Shown: positions 24,790 through 35,381, numbered from the stretch's first letter. The stretch: DNA of 64,000 bases from an uncultured Elusimicrobia bacterium (GCA_903879915.1 CAIRNJ010000077.1:27800-91799); one strand, 5' to 3'. Numbers and translations are program-made. Notes: generated by a model not told the origin, from the sequence alone.

Positions 24790-25515
24790 TCAGGGGTTCA
24801 GGGAATAATTGCCGTCGTGCCCGGTCAGGAAATCGCGCGGGGCGCGGCGGAACACCAGGTTCCTTTCGGCCGCGGGCGCGCCCACCTTTTTCAGCACGTC
24901 CAGCTGGAAAGCCGAGGCGCGGTCCTCCATGTCGAGTATTGAATCCAGGCCTTTATAATCGAAGCGCATCGGGTTTATGTCCAGCCGCCGCTCGTCCTTC
25001 TGGCCCGGCAGCGGCGGCGCCTTGAGCGCTTTTTTTCGCCCTTTCATGGTGTACCACGCGTGCCAGGCCTGGTGGGCTATGATGCCGGCGCACCAGGTAT
25101 GCGACCTGAACGCGTGGTCGGTGGAGAGCGCGGCCACGGGCCGCCCTTCGTCCATGTAAAAATCGGTCTTGTTCTCGTTCCTTATCACGTAAAGCGAATT
25201 CTTAAGGAAAAGGAAAGTGTCGCGGTCGGCCAGCCAGACCAGCTTAAGCGCCTGGGTCACCTGGCTGACGAACTCCGGGGGGCCTTTTATCTCAAGCGTC
25301 AGGGAAGGCATTTCGGCGCCGGGCGGCGGCGCAGGCTTTGCGGCCGCGGCCGCCGCCGGGCCGCTGCCCGGAATATACGGCACGGGCCGCTCGCCCGCTT
25401 CCGGAAGCTGCTGCCTGGCAAGGAAATACCAGACCCCCGCCCCCACCAGCAGCAGGGGCAGGAAAGCCAGCACTTTTATGGCGCCGGAAACTCTTTTATG
25501 CGCTGTTTCTTCCAT
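24790..25515 (-). CDS. Membrane-anchored protein with HQxxH motif, possible metallopeptidase relative
   Basis: A 241 aa protein with one N-terminal membrane helix (residues 13-32), a Pro/Ala-rich linker (40-69) and a periplasmic domain. Residues 145-153, IIAHQAWHA, resemble a zincin HExxH helix with Gln in place of the catalytic Glu (His148, His152). A downstream EDRASAFQLDVLKKVGAP (Glu197) resembles the third-ligand helix of bacterial HExxH...E proteins. The family is not one I can name, and the Gln may mean lost or altered activity. It lies between a zinc ribbon gene and dus. Confidence 0.55.
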   Translation of the reverse strand: MEETAHKRVSGAIKVLAFLPLLLVGAGVWYFLARQQLPEAGERPVPYIPGSGPAAAAAAKPAPPPGAEMPSLTLEIKGPPEFVSQVTQALKLVWLADRDTFLFLKNSLYVIRNENKTDFYMDEGRPVAALSTDHAFRSHTWCAGIIAHQAWHAWYTMKGRKKALKAPPLPGQKDERRLDINPMRFDYKGLDSILDMEDRASAFQLDVLKKVGAPAAERNLVFRRAPRDFLTGHDGNYSLNP

Positions 25516-25554
25516 GACGGCTGGACCGGCCGGAGCCGGTGCTGGGGCCGGCGG

Positions 25555-25956
25555 TTACTTCAGGGCTTTCAGGTACGACTTGTAGAAAGCCTGCAGTTCG
25601 CTGTCGGGGTTCTGGAATTCGAGGACGTGCTTCTTGCAGCCGCGGCGCGAGCAGATCTGCACCTGGCCGCCGGCCTTAAGTTCAAAAGCTATCATCTGCG
25701 AATTGCAGGCGTCGCACCTGCGGGTGCTCTTCAGGTCGGCGTTGCAGTGCGGGCAGCGGAAGCCGGCCACTTTGCCGACGGGGATGGGCAGTTCGGTCTC
25801 GATCTTGTAGCTGCCGTAAAGGGAGCTCATGTAGAGAGGGGCGTGTTTGCCGGCGTAGGTCAGGTTGACCTCTATGGAAGACGCATTATCCAGCTTCTTG
25901 GCGGGATTGATCAGGGATTTGCCGCAATGCGGGCATTTTACGAGAACGTTTACCAT
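25555..25956 (-). CDS. Zinc-ribbon domain protein
   Basis: A 133 aa soluble protein with cysteine pairs CPHC (8-11), CPHC (near 69), CDAC and CSRRGC. The first CPHCGKSL motif is typical of MJ0042/FmdB-like ribbons. The central part is hydrophobic beta structure, and the C-terminus is a short helix. GGAGG stands nine bases before the ATG. It is the upstream gene of the run ending at mutS. No specific role can be assigned. Confidence 0.7.
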   Translation of the reverse strand: MVNVLVKCPHCGKSLINPAKKLDNASSIEVNLTYAGKHAPLYMSSLYGSYKIETELPIPVGKVAGFRCPHCNADLKSTRRCDACNSQMIAFELKAGGQVQICSRRGCKKHVLEFQNPDSELQAFYKSYLKALK

Positions 25957-26058
25957 AGGAACCTCCAGAAAAAAACAGCTAGACTGCCGGCGGGAATTCA
26001 GCCCGGCTGCCAGGCAAGAGCGCCGCCCGGCAAGTATACAATGATATCAAATTATTGT

Positions 26059-28008
<1,950 letters not shown>

Positions 28009-28062
28009 AAAAATCTTTCCCCGCGGCCCTTCTTCCCTTTGCGTCAGCTTTAAGCCTTTCTT

Positions 28063-29043
28063 CTAGTGTCCGCCCATCGCCCTCTGGGCGCCGCGCGGGA
28101 CGTTCGGCCGGCTGGGCATCAGCGGGTTCTTGCCGGAAGAATCCACCTGCGCCGTATATCTTTTCCTCTCGTAGTACACCGTCTGGCCTTCCTGCAGCCC
28201 CGAAACTATCTCCACCTGGTCGCCCTCGTTCTGGCCGGTCACTACCATCGTATAGACCGGAACGCCGTCCTTCAGTTCCGTTATCACCGCCGTCTCGCCC
28301 TGCGGGTTGGTGGTGACCGCCATGGCCGGCAGCAGCAGGATATCCTTGCGCTCCGCGATGGTTATTTTTATGTTGGCGGTCATCTGCGAACGGAAGAAAG
28401 CCGGCACGCTCTCCGGGCGTATTTTCACGGTATAGGTGACCACGTTGCTCTTGGTGGTGCCCTCGTCGAGGATCTTGAAGACCGTGCCGCGCACCGTTTT
28501 GTCCGGGTAGGCATCCAGCACTATGGCGGCCTTCTGGCCCGGCTTCACCCTGCCCACGTCCGACTCGTCGAGGCTGGCGGCTATCAGCAGCTTGTCGGAG
28601 ATGGCGAACAGCACGGTGCCGGCGCCCACGGTCTGGCCCTCCACCACGTTCCTGAGGATCAGCGTGCCGCTGATCGGGGAGATGATCTTGATGGGCTTGT
28701 AGGTCTCTTTCCACTGGCTGTACTGCGCGTCGCCCGCGGAGCGCGCGGCGTCGAGAATGGCCACCCGGTCGGAGGAGCTCATCAGCGCCAGCACCTCTCC
28801 GGCTTTTATCTTGTCTCCTTCCTCCACCAGGATCTCCTCGATGCGGCCCGAGGCGGAGGGCTGTATCTCCACGCGGTTCTCGGGCGCTATCACGCCGGTG
28901 GTGTCCACCACCTCGGAAAGGTCCTTGAACTCCGCCAGCACGCTGGTATATTTAGGCTTGGAGTTCCCGTTCTGTTTTGTATAGAAGTACCAGCCGCCGC
29001 CGGCCAGCGCCGCGATGACAAGGATGACGATGAATTTTTTCAT
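28063..29043 (-). CDS. macA: MacA-type periplasmic adaptor (HlyD/RND family)
   Basis: A 326 aa protein with an N-terminal membrane anchor (MKKFIVILVIAALAGGGWYF), a barrel-sandwich lipoyl-like hybrid (VEIQPSASGRIEEILVEEGD ... SPISGTLILRN), a short hairpin and a beta-barrel domain (IAASLDESDVGRVKPGQKA). The alpha-hairpin between the lipoyl halves is unusually short (about 50 residues), shorter than in E. coli MacA. It links MacB to the TolC channel. GAGGAA precedes the ATG, five bases after the tolC-like stop. The C-terminus is basic and Arg-rich. Confidence 0.9.
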   Translation of the reverse strand: MKKFIVILVIAALAGGGWYFYTKQNGNSKPKYTSVLAEFKDLSEVVDTTGVIAPENRVEIQPSASGRIEEILVEEGDKIKAGEVLALMSSSDRVAILDAARSAGDAQYSQWKETYKPIKIISPISGTLILRNVVEGQTVGAGTVLFAISDKLLIAASLDESDVGRVKPGQKAAIVLDAYPDKTVRGTVFKILDEGTTKSNVVTYTVKIRPESVPAFFRSQMTANIKITIAERKDILLLPAMAVTTNPQGETAVITELKDGVPVYTMVVTGQNEGDQVEIVSGLQEGQTVYYERKRYTAQVDSSGKNPLMPSRPNVPRGAQRAMGGH

Positions 29044-29048
29044 ATTGT

Positions 29049-30308
29049 TTATTCCTCTATGCCCACGCCCAGCAGCTGCTCCAGCGCCAGCTTGCGGCTG
29101 TGGGCCGTGCGGGCGTAATTAAGCTGGTTCAGGTCCGAATCCACGAAGTTCTGTTCCACGTTCTCCAGGTCTATGAAGCTTATCTTGCCGGCCATGTATT
29201 TTATCTGGGCTTCCTTGAAGCGCTCTTCGTTGGCGCGCAGCAGGGAAACGCTGGCCAGCGCCGTTTCGGCGGCGCTCAGGTAATCGTCGTAGCCGGAGCG
29301 CAGCGAGGCGGCCAGCGCTATCCGCGCGGCCTTGAATTTCTCTTCGGCGGCGGTCAGCGACCGCTTCGCGGCGGCCAGCGCGTTGAAGTAGCGCGTGGGC
29401 CCGCCGGAAAAAATGGGGAGGTTCAGGCTGAGCCCCAGCGACCAGTTGGGCTTGCCCGGGAATTCGCTGGCGCCGCTCCAGCTGTAGCCCTGGCTGGCGC
29501 TGAGCGTGGGATAGGCGTCGTAGCGGGCGGAGCTGGTCTTCTCTTTCGCCGACTCCAGCGTTTTTTTGGCCGAGACTATCCCGGGGGACTTTTCCAGCGC
29601 CTGGCTGACGAGCGCCTCGTCCAGCGCGAAGACCGGCACGGTTATGTCTCCCAGCGCCGTTACCTGCGCCGCGCCTTCCAGGCCGATGGCTTCGAGCAGG
29701 GCGCGCTGCGCCGTGGCCACCTGGCGTTCGGCTTTTTTTACCGCCACGGCGGAGTTCTCCGCCAGCGCCTCGGTGTACAGCGCGTTGCCGTTGGACTCCA
29801 TGCCGCTTTCATACTTCAGCCTGATGAGCTTGGCGTTCTCCTGGCGGATGCTGAGGATCTTCTTCTGCACCTCTATCCCTTTCTGGGCGAACAGCAAATC
29901 CGCGAAAGCCCCGGCCAGCGTCTGCCTGGCCGAAGCGGAGGCGGAGAGATAGTCGGCCTCCGCCTTATCCCTGGCGATGCGGCTGGTCTTGACGCCGGAG
30001 AACGTGCCCAGGTTCAGCAGGTCTTCGGAAGCCCTGACGGAGGCGCTCCAGCTGCCGGCATCGTCCCCGCGGCCTTTCGAGACGCCGTTGGACAGGCTGA
30101 TCTTGGGCATATAGGCGTTGAGCTCGGCCTGGTAACTGAACCCGGCCTGTTCCATGGAGGCGCGCGCGGCTTTCACCGCGGGGTTGTGCTCTACGGCCAG
30201 GCGCCTGGCCTCGTCCCAACTGAGCGCGAGCGGCTGCTGCTGCGCGGCCGCCGGGCCGGCCAGCAGCAGGACCAAAGGCAGTAAGAGGAGTTTTTTATTA
30301 ATGGTCAT
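29049..30308 (-). CDS. TolC-family outer-membrane efflux channel
   Basis: A 419 aa protein with a signal peptide (MTINKKLLLLPLVLLLAGPAAA) and two outer-membrane-efflux repeats made of long coiled-coil helices, each with the LSWDEARRLAVEHNPAV-type opening (the second at ALDEALVSQALEKSPGIV). Three copies would form the channel for the MacAB pump encoded downstream. The ATG at 30308 is chosen because the signal peptide starts there; the frame extends to 30341. The leader is about 80 bases from the promoter at 30392-30421. Confidence 0.92.
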   Translation of the reverse strand: MTINKKLLLLPLVLLLAGPAAAQQQPLALSWDEARRLAVEHNPAVKAARASMEQAGFSYQAELNAYMPKISLSNGVSKGRGDDAGSWSASVRASEDLLNLGTFSGVKTSRIARDKAEADYLSASASARQTLAGAFADLLFAQKGIEVQKKILSIRQENAKLIRLKYESGMESNGNALYTEALAENSAVAVKKAERQVATAQRALLEAIGLEGAAQVTALGDITVPVFALDEALVSQALEKSPGIVSAKKTLESAKEKTSSARYDAYPTLSASQGYSWSGASEFPGKPNWSLGLSLNLPIFSGGPTRYFNALAAAKRSLTAAEEKFKAARIALAASLRSGYDDYLSAAETALASVSLLRANEERFKEAQIKYMAGKISFIDLENVEQNFVDSDLNQLNYARTAHSRKLALEQLLGVGIEE

Positions 30309-30374
30309 ATGTGTATGAAATAAGTGCGTTCCACAGTACAACGCGCGGGTGCCCGGTTTTATTGCATTGGATTT

Positions 30375-30386
30375 TACCGACCGGTA
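30375..30386. promoter_or_regulatory. Candidate TetR-type operator
   Basis: TACCGACCGGTA is an inverted repeat TACCG-N2-CGGTA. It lies 5 bases downstream of the -10 hexamer, over the likely transcription start of the tolC-macA-macB operon. Many TetR-family efflux regulators bind ACCG/CGGT half-sites; no regulator gene is in the window. Confidence 0.5.
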
Positions 30387-30391
30387 GATAA

Positions 30392-30421
30392 ATTATACAG
30401 GCGGCCGCTGCGGGTTGTCAA
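30392..30421 (-). promoter_or_regulatory. Strong sigma-70-like promoter of tolC-macA-macB
   Basis: On the minus strand, TTGACA (30421-30416), an 18-base spacer and TATAAT (30397-30392): a consensus promoter directly following the terminator of the upstream flavin gene. Confidence 0.85.
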
Positions 30422-30454
30422 CAAAAAGGCCCGCCAGCCGGGGCCGGCGGGCCT
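30422..30454 (-). terminator. Intrinsic terminator of the flavin dehydrogenase operon
   Basis: AGGCCCGCC (30427-30435) and GGCGGGCCT (30446-30454) form a 9-bp stem; reading on the minus strand it is followed by a run of T. It separates the FAD gene from the efflux promoter, whose -35 begins right after the T run. Confidence 0.85.
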
Positions 30455-30471
30455 AGCCGGGGCGGCCCGGG

Positions 30472-31626
30472 CTACTTCAGTTTTTCCTGGCCGGTGAAGC
30501 TGCGGTCCAGCCTGAAGCCGGCCAGCATTTCCTTCTCGTCGGCGGAGGGGGAGCCGGCTATGTGCGCGGCTATAGCTTCGCCCAGCCCCGGCCCCAGCAT
30601 GAAGCCCTGGCCGCACATGCCCACCGCCAGCACGTACCCTTTCAGGGCGGCGGGGAAATCCACCACCGGGAAGCCGTCTGGCGTCATGGGGTAAAGCCCG
30701 CGCCAGGTGCGCCGCACCTTCAGCGTGGCCAGCCCGGGCATCAGCGAGATCATCCGGCGCGAGATCTCCGGCAGGAACTCCGAGGTGGAGCGCCGGTCAT
30801 GGCCCCAGACGGGCGGCTGCGGGGTGAGGCAGAACACTATCTGGCCTTCCCAGTTCTGGTAGAAATAATAGTTCTTGGACTTGTCGCCGGGGCGGATGTC
30901 CACCACCATCGGCTCGAAGAAGCGCTCGGCCGGTTCGGTAATGCCGGCCTCGTGGCAGTCCGGGTTCACCGGCACTTTTACGCCGGCCAGGTCCGAGACC
31001 CCGGCGGCCTCGGCGCCGGCCGCGTTCACCACCCAGGGCGCGTAATACCGGCCCTGCGGGGTCAGCACGCCTTTTACCTGCCCGCCTTCCCTGAAGATCT
31101 CCTTCACCGGCTCATTGAAGCGGAACCCGGCGCCCAGCCTGGCCGCGCGCCGGAAGAAAGCGTTCAGGCTCAACAGCGGCGAGGCCGACCCGTCGTCGGG
31201 CGACCAGGTGCCGCCGCGCAGGTCCTTGGCGGCGATGCCCGGCACCAGCGCGCGCACCTTGTCCGCGCCTATCCAGTCTATGTTCAGGCCGAAGCCGCGC
31301 TGTATCTTGAGCAGTTCCCGCAGCACCGCCTCGTCGCTTTCGGTGTACACCGGGAACAGGTAGCCGCCTTTTATCCAGCCTATGTCGTCGCCGTGCTTCT
31401 TGTGCCAGGTGGCGAAGATCTCGAGGCTGCGCAGGCAGGTCTTTATTTTGGAGCCGTCGGAATGCGTGGCGCGCACGCCGCCTATGGCGCATTTGTTCTG
31501 CCCCTGCCCGGGGGAGGGGGCCGCCTCCAGCACCAGGACCTTCTTTTTCCGCTCCGCCAGCGCCATGGCCAGCGGCGTGCCGATGCTGCCCGCGCCTATG
31601 ATGATAACGTCGTAGTTGTTTTCCAT
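30472..31626 (-). CDS. FAD-dependent oxidoreductase, DAO family (sarcosine/opine/proline dehydrogenase beta-like)
   Basis: A 384 aa protein with the FAD site IIIGAGSIGTPLAM (8-21), an acidic strand end (VLVLEAAP) and the C-terminal GFMLGPGLGEAIAAHIAG flavin motif. WRGLYPMTPDGFPVVD is the usual DAO substrate/flavin region. The family oxidises secondary amines or amino acids such as sarcosine, glycine, opines and proline. It lies 8 bases after the 698 aa iron-sulfur flavoprotein, so the two probably form one enzyme: this subunit oxidises the substrate and the large one passes electrons on. The start MENNYDVI has AAGGAT upstream. Confidence 0.88.
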   Translation of the reverse strand: MENNYDVIIIGAGSIGTPLAMALAERKKKVLVLEAAPSPGQGQNKCAIGGVRATHSDGSKIKTCLRSLEIFATWHKKHGDDIGWIKGGYLFPVYTESDEAVLRELLKIQRGFGLNIDWIGADKVRALVPGIAAKDLRGGTWSPDDGSASPLLSLNAFFRRAARLGAGFRFNEPVKEIFREGGQVKGVLTPQGRYYAPWVVNAAGAEAAGVSDLAGVKVPVNPDCHEAGITEPAERFFEPMVVDIRPGDKSKNYYFYQNWEGQIVFCLTPQPPVWGHDRRSTSEFLPEISRRMISLMPGLATLKVRRTWRGLYPMTPDGFPVVDFPAALKGYVLAVGMCGQGFMLGPGLGEAIAAHIAGSPSADEKEMLAGFRLDRSFTGQEKLK

Positions 31627-31634
31627 AAATATCC

Positions 31635-33731
31635 TTAGAACCCGCTCCAGCTGGCTTTTTCGTCGGCTTCCGTGCGGCATTTTACGTTGGTGAAAGCGCC
31701 CAGCGGCGCCTCCACGAACAGCGGCCGCCGGGTGAAGCCCGTGACCTCTTTAAGGTCCACGCCCTCGCTCCTGAAGACGTTGAGCAGCAGCGTCGAGCAG
31801 GTCTTGGACCCGCAGGCGCCCATGCCGGCGCGCGTGACCGCTTTCAGCTGGTTGAGGTCGCGCATGCCGCCGCGGATGGCCGCGCGGATCTCGCCAAGGC
31901 TCACGCGCTCGCAGCGGCAGATGATGGTCTCGTCGTCGGCACGGGCCAGGTCCGCGGCGGCCTTCACGCCCTCTTCGGCGGGATAAAGCTTCAGCGAAGC
32001 GGCCAGGTCGGCCACCCCGGGCGCAGTCTTTACGATGACGATCAGCGTGTTCTCCGCCTTGAAATCCTTCACGTCCAGCACCTCGGCCTCGCCGAGGTCG
32101 GCGCCTTCCCAGCCGGCCAGGCGCACTTTGTCGCCTTTCTTCACCAGGCCGCGGCCGATCTCGAAAGGCAGCGCCACCGTCGGGTTGGCGGCGTCCTTGC
32201 GGTAATCCACCAGGGTCACGGCCAGCCCCGGGCAGATCAGCAGGCATTTGAAGCAGCCGATGCAGTCCCCGGCGAACTGCGGCACGTTCATGATGCTGTC
32301 GCCGGAAAGCTTTATGGACTTCTTGGGACAGACGGTGACGCAGGGGTTGCAGGGGATCTCCTGCCGGCAGTGCAGCACGGGGTAGACCGGCTTGGCATGG
32401 TTCTTCGCCTCGGGGGCTTTAGTGGCGCCCGGCCTGGACTTGAGCACTTCCAGCCTGTCGAACCAGAACTCGGGCACCGGGGCGGCCATCACGCCCAGGC
32501 TTTTGAGCACCTTGTGCGCGGTTATCTTGCCGCTGAACATGGCGGCCGAGGCTTCGGCTATCTCTTCGGCGTCGCCGCAGACGAAGGACTCCATGCCGGC
32601 CTCGCGGGCCTGCGCGTGGAACTCGTCCACCGAGCTCAGGCCTACGGCTATCAGCAGCGTGTCGGCCTGGAAATTCTTTTCGGTGCCCGGCACCGCCTTG
32701 AACTTCTCGTCCACGGCGGCGATAGTTACCGTCTCAAGTTCGTTCTTGCCGGCGGCGCGGACTATAGTGTGGCGGGTGTACACCGGCACGCCCAGGCGCT
32801 TAATTTTGTCGGCGTGCACTTTATAGCCGCCGCATTCGGGCAGGGCCTCTATCAGCCCCACCACCTGAATGCCGGCCTGCAGCGCGTGATAGGCCGCTAT
32901 CAGCCCCACGTTGCCGCCGCCCACGATGAACAGCCTTTTGGCGGGCCGTACCAGGTCGCGGTTTACCAGCGTCTGGAAAGCGCCGGCGCCGTAAACCCCG
33001 GGCAGCGTGTTGCCGGGGAAAGCCAGGCTTTTTTCACGCGCGCCGGTGGCGCTGATCACCGCTTTGGGGCGGATGAGGTAATACCGGCCGCCGCGCAATA
33101 CGCCGGCTTTCTTATCCGAGAAAATGGCCAGGCAGGTGGCGTCGGACCACACCTTCACCGAAGGGTATTCCCTGAGCTGCACTTCCAGTTTTTCGGCTAT
33201 GTCGATGCCGCGGGTACCGGCGTAGCAGTCTTCCACCGAGCCGAAGAACTTATGCGTCTGCAGCACCAGCTTGCCGCCGAAACTGGCCTTGTCGTCTATG
33301 ATCAAAGTATTCACGCCGAGCTTGCCGAGCTCCGCCGCCGCGGCCAGGCCCGAGGGGCCGCCGCCTATTATCAGCACGTCCGCGTCCAGCTCTTCGGGCC
33401 GGCCGAACTCGGACACGCAGGCCGTGCGCGGCAGCACGGCCGCGCCGCGCAGCGTGGCCACTTTCATGCCTTCGCGCACCGGCGTTATGCAGGATTTCAC
33501 GGTGAGCCCGTCGGCTATCACCGAGCACTGCGCGCACTGGCCGTTGGCGCAGAAGATGCCCTGCGGACTGGAATCTTTTTTGTTATGGCTGAAGATCTTT
33601 ATGCCGTTGGCGTACAGCGCGCTGGAAATGACCTCGCCCTCCAGCGCCTGGCAGGGAGCGCCGTCGAAAGTGAAGCCTATGGTCTTGCGTTCCTCCGGCT
33701 GGAGTACGGGGTGGTCCTTGATTCTTTCCAT
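31635..33731 (-). CDS. Multidomain iron-sulfur flavoprotein, alpha subunit of amine dehydrogenase-like enzyme
   Basis: A 698 aa fusion. N-terminal [2Fe-2S] ferredoxin-like domain with Cys61, Cys66, Cys69 and Cys81; an FAD/NAD(P)-linked reductase core with GGGPSG (123-128) and GGGNVGLIA; a bacterial-type 2x[4Fe-4S] insert (CRQEIPCNPCVTVCP and CIGCFKCLLICP); and a C-terminal BFD-like [2Fe-2S] domain (CRCERV ... GMGACGSKTC). The order matches the alpha subunits of heterodimeric sarcosine/opine/hydrogen-cyanide-forming enzymes, with the [4Fe-4S] insert as an extra seen in some anaerobes. GGAG precedes the ATG. Electron acceptor and substrate are not determined. Confidence 0.88.
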   Translation of the reverse strand: MERIKDHPVLQPEERKTIGFTFDGAPCQALEGEVISSALYANGIKIFSHNKKDSSPQGIFCANGQCAQCSVIADGLTVKSCITPVREGMKVATLRGAAVLPRTACVSEFGRPEELDADVLIIGGGPSGLAAAAELGKLGVNTLIIDDKASFGGKLVLQTHKFFGSVEDCYAGTRGIDIAEKLEVQLREYPSVKVWSDATCLAIFSDKKAGVLRGGRYYLIRPKAVISATGAREKSLAFPGNTLPGVYGAGAFQTLVNRDLVRPAKRLFIVGGGNVGLIAAYHALQAGIQVVGLIEALPECGGYKVHADKIKRLGVPVYTRHTIVRAAGKNELETVTIAAVDEKFKAVPGTEKNFQADTLLIAVGLSSVDEFHAQAREAGMESFVCGDAEEIAEASAAMFSGKITAHKVLKSLGVMAAPVPEFWFDRLEVLKSRPGATKAPEAKNHAKPVYPVLHCRQEIPCNPCVTVCPKKSIKLSGDSIMNVPQFAGDCIGCFKCLLICPGLAVTLVDYRKDAANPTVALPFEIGRGLVKKGDKVRLAGWEGADLGEAEVLDVKDFKAENTLIVIVKTAPGVADLAASLKLYPAEEGVKAAADLARADDETIICRCERVSLGEIRAAIRGGMRDLNQLKAVTRAGMGACGSKTCSTLLLNVFRSEGVDLKEVTGFTRRPLFVEAPLGAFTNVKCRTEADEKASWSGF

Positions 33732-33827
33732 GAAAAAGCTCCTTAAGCGGTCTATCCTGCTGCGGCCGGCTTTAACAATGTTACAATAAAAAAAACGCGC
33801 GATAAAACAGGGGCCTGCGGTTTATTT

Positions 33828-33836
33828 TGATATAAT
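33828..33836 (+). promoter_or_regulatory. Extended -10 promoter of secreted beta-rich protein
   Basis: TGATATAAT is an extended -10 (TGn plus TATAAT at 33831-33836). No -35 is evident. AGGAGG follows 8 bases before the ATG at 33871. Confidence 0.6.
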
Positions 33837-33870
33837 ATAGGGGTCGCAGTTATTTCAGGAGGGGAAATTA

Positions 33871-34419
33871 ATGACTAAAAAACTCATAGCAGCCGTAATA
33901 TTCGCTCTTTTTGCCGCCAACGCTTACGCGGCCCAGAAAACGGACCTCAGCTCCATGGATTTCGCGCAGCAGGTGAACGTGCTGTCCGCCGCGGCCAAAG
34001 CCGCCCCGGCCGCCGTCCCGGCCCCCGCGCCGGCCAGGAAGATCACCAGGACCGGCCGCTACGTGCAGGTTTCGGGCTACGTGAACCTTAACGGCAACGG
34101 CTTCATCTCCGGCCCCACCGGCGGCTACACCTCGGTACCGCTCAGCGGCTGGGGCACGTTCAGGGATTCCAGCGGCCAGGTGACCAGCAACAACACCTAC
34201 ATCAACGAATACGCTTCCATGTGGATCTACCCCAACCAGTACGTCTTCCAGACCGTCTATGTGAACGTCTACGCGCAGTTCTCCTACAAAGGGAAGCCCG
34301 CGGGTTCCGCCAATATGACCGGCAGCGTGTCGGTTTCCGGCTTCCCGAGCGCCAACTACGTTTCGCTCAACGGCTCAGGCAACCTCAGCGGCTCCGTCTA
34401 CGTTGAAGACGCGGAATAA
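33871..34419 (+). CDS. Small secreted beta-rich protein, unknown function
   Basis: A 182 aa protein with a signal peptide (residues 1-20). After an Ala/Pro-rich linker (42-57) the mature domain is built of alternating Gly/Ser/Tyr/Val strands (YVQVSGYVNLNGNGF, SVSVSGFPSANYVSLNGSG). There are no cysteines or recognisable motifs. It has a strong AGGAGG ribosome site, its own promoter and terminator, suggesting high expression of a single-gene unit; a surface or extracellular structural protein is plausible. Confidence 0.72.
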   Translation: MTKKLIAAVIFALFAANAYAAQKTDLSSMDFAQQVNVLSAAAKAAPAAVPAPAPARKITRTGRYVQVSGYVNLNGNGFISGPTGGYTSVPLSGWGTFRDSSGQVTSNNTYINEYASMWIYPNQYVFQTVYVNVYAQFSYKGKPAGSANMTGSVSVSGFPSANYVSLNGSGNLSGSVYVEDAE

Positions 34420-34433
34420 GACCTTGCGGAATT

Positions 34434-34470
34434 AAAAAGGGCGGCTTTCAAAGGCCGCTCTTTTTATTTT
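34434..34470 (+). terminator. Intrinsic terminator of the secreted beta-rich gene
   Basis: AGGGCGGC (34438-34445) pairs with GCCGCTCT (34454-34461) with one G-T pair, followed by TTTTATTTT and preceded by AAAA. Confidence 0.85.
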
Positions 34471-34475
34471 AAGAT
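34470..34475 (+). promoter_or_regulatory. -10-like hexamer immediately before folD
   Basis: TAAGAT ends six bases before the ATG at 34482, and the preceding gene's terminator lies just upstream, so folD seems to start its own transcript there. No Shine-Dalgarno sequence is present. Confidence 0.45.
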
Positions 34476-34481
34476 ATGACC

Positions 34482-35381
34482 ATGAAAATACTTGAAGGCA
34501 AAACGCTGTCCGCGGAAATACTGGGGGCCCTGCCGGCCCGCATAGACGCCGTAAAGGCCCGGCTGGGGCGGCCGCCCTCGCTGGCGATAGTGAATTATTT
34601 CCCGGATTCGCCTTCGGCCGTATACGTGCGGCGCAAAATAGCCGCCTGCGAAAAACTGGGCATCGCCACCAAGCTTTTCAGCACCGCTCCGGCCGACGGC
34701 TACCCCGCGTTCAAGACCATGCTGGCGGTGCTGGGCGCCGACCCCGTCTACGACGCGGTTATGGTGGAGCGCCCGCTGCCGGACGGCTACGAGACGCTGG
34801 AGACCTGGGATTCGCTGCCGGCCGCCAAGGACGTGGACGGGCTCTCCTCCCTGAACATGGGCCGCCTGTTCATAACGAAGAAGTTCTCCGAAATAGAGAC
34901 CGCCGGCTTTTTCGTGCCCTGCACGGCGCTGGCGGTAATACGCCTGCTGGCCTTCCACGGCATCAAGCCCGCCGGCATGAACATAGCGGTGGCCGGCCGC
35001 TCCTCGGTGGTGGGCAAGCCGCTGGCGCACATGCTTACTTCCCTGGACGCCACGGTGACGCTCTGCCACACCCGCAGCAGGAACATAGCCGGCATTCTGA
35101 AAGCGGCCGACCTGGTGATCAGCGCCGTGGGGCGCGCAGGCTGGCTGACCGGGGACATGCTGGCGCCGGGCGCCACGCTGATAGACGTGGGCACTAATTT
35201 CGACGCCGCCGGCAAGATGTGCGGCGACGCCGACTTCGAAGGGATCAAGGACACCGCGGCGGCCGCTACGCCAGTGCCCGGCGGAGTGGGGCCGGTAACG
35301 CTCGCCTGCCTGCTGGAGGCGTCCGTAAAAGCGGCCGAGCTCGCGCCCAAAACCGAAAAAGGGGAGATAGCACTAACATGA
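34482..35381 (+). CDS. folD: Bifunctional methylenetetrahydrofolate dehydrogenase/methenyl-THF cyclohydrolase (FolD)
   Basis: About 299 aa. Catalytic Lys lies in YVRRKIAACEKLGI (Tyr and Lys four apart), KDVDGLSSLN is the folate-binding motif, and the NADP site is AGRSSVVGKPLAHML. The PGGVGPVT motif near the end is intact. The enzyme interconverts 5,10-methylene-THF and 10-formyl-THF, supplying one-carbon units. The ERPLPDGY segment replaces the usual QLPLP, a mild divergence. The ATG at 34482 or 34476 may start translation; a -10-like box stands just before. It heads a compact run of genes to 40063; the next gene overlaps its stop (ATGA). Confidence 0.93.
   Translation: MKILEGKTLSAEILGALPARIDAVKARLGRPPSLAIVNYFPDSPSAVYVRRKIAACEKLGIATKLFSTAPADGYPAFKTMLAVLGADPVYDAVMVERPLPDGYETLETWDSLPAAKDVDGLSSLNMGRLFITKKFSEIETAGFFVPCTALAVIRLLAFHGIKPAGMNIAVAGRSSVVGKPLAHMLTSLDATVTLCHTRSRNIAGILKAADLVISAVGRAGWLTGDMLAPGATLIDVGTNFDAAGKMCGDADFEGIKDTAAAATPVPGGVGPVTLACLLEASVKAAELAPKTEKGEIALT

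Noticed and set aside
32370..33746. 458-codon open frame antisense to the iron-sulfur flavoprotein
   Set aside because: The minus-strand gene has complete cofactor motifs; the antisense frame is a codon-bias shadow.
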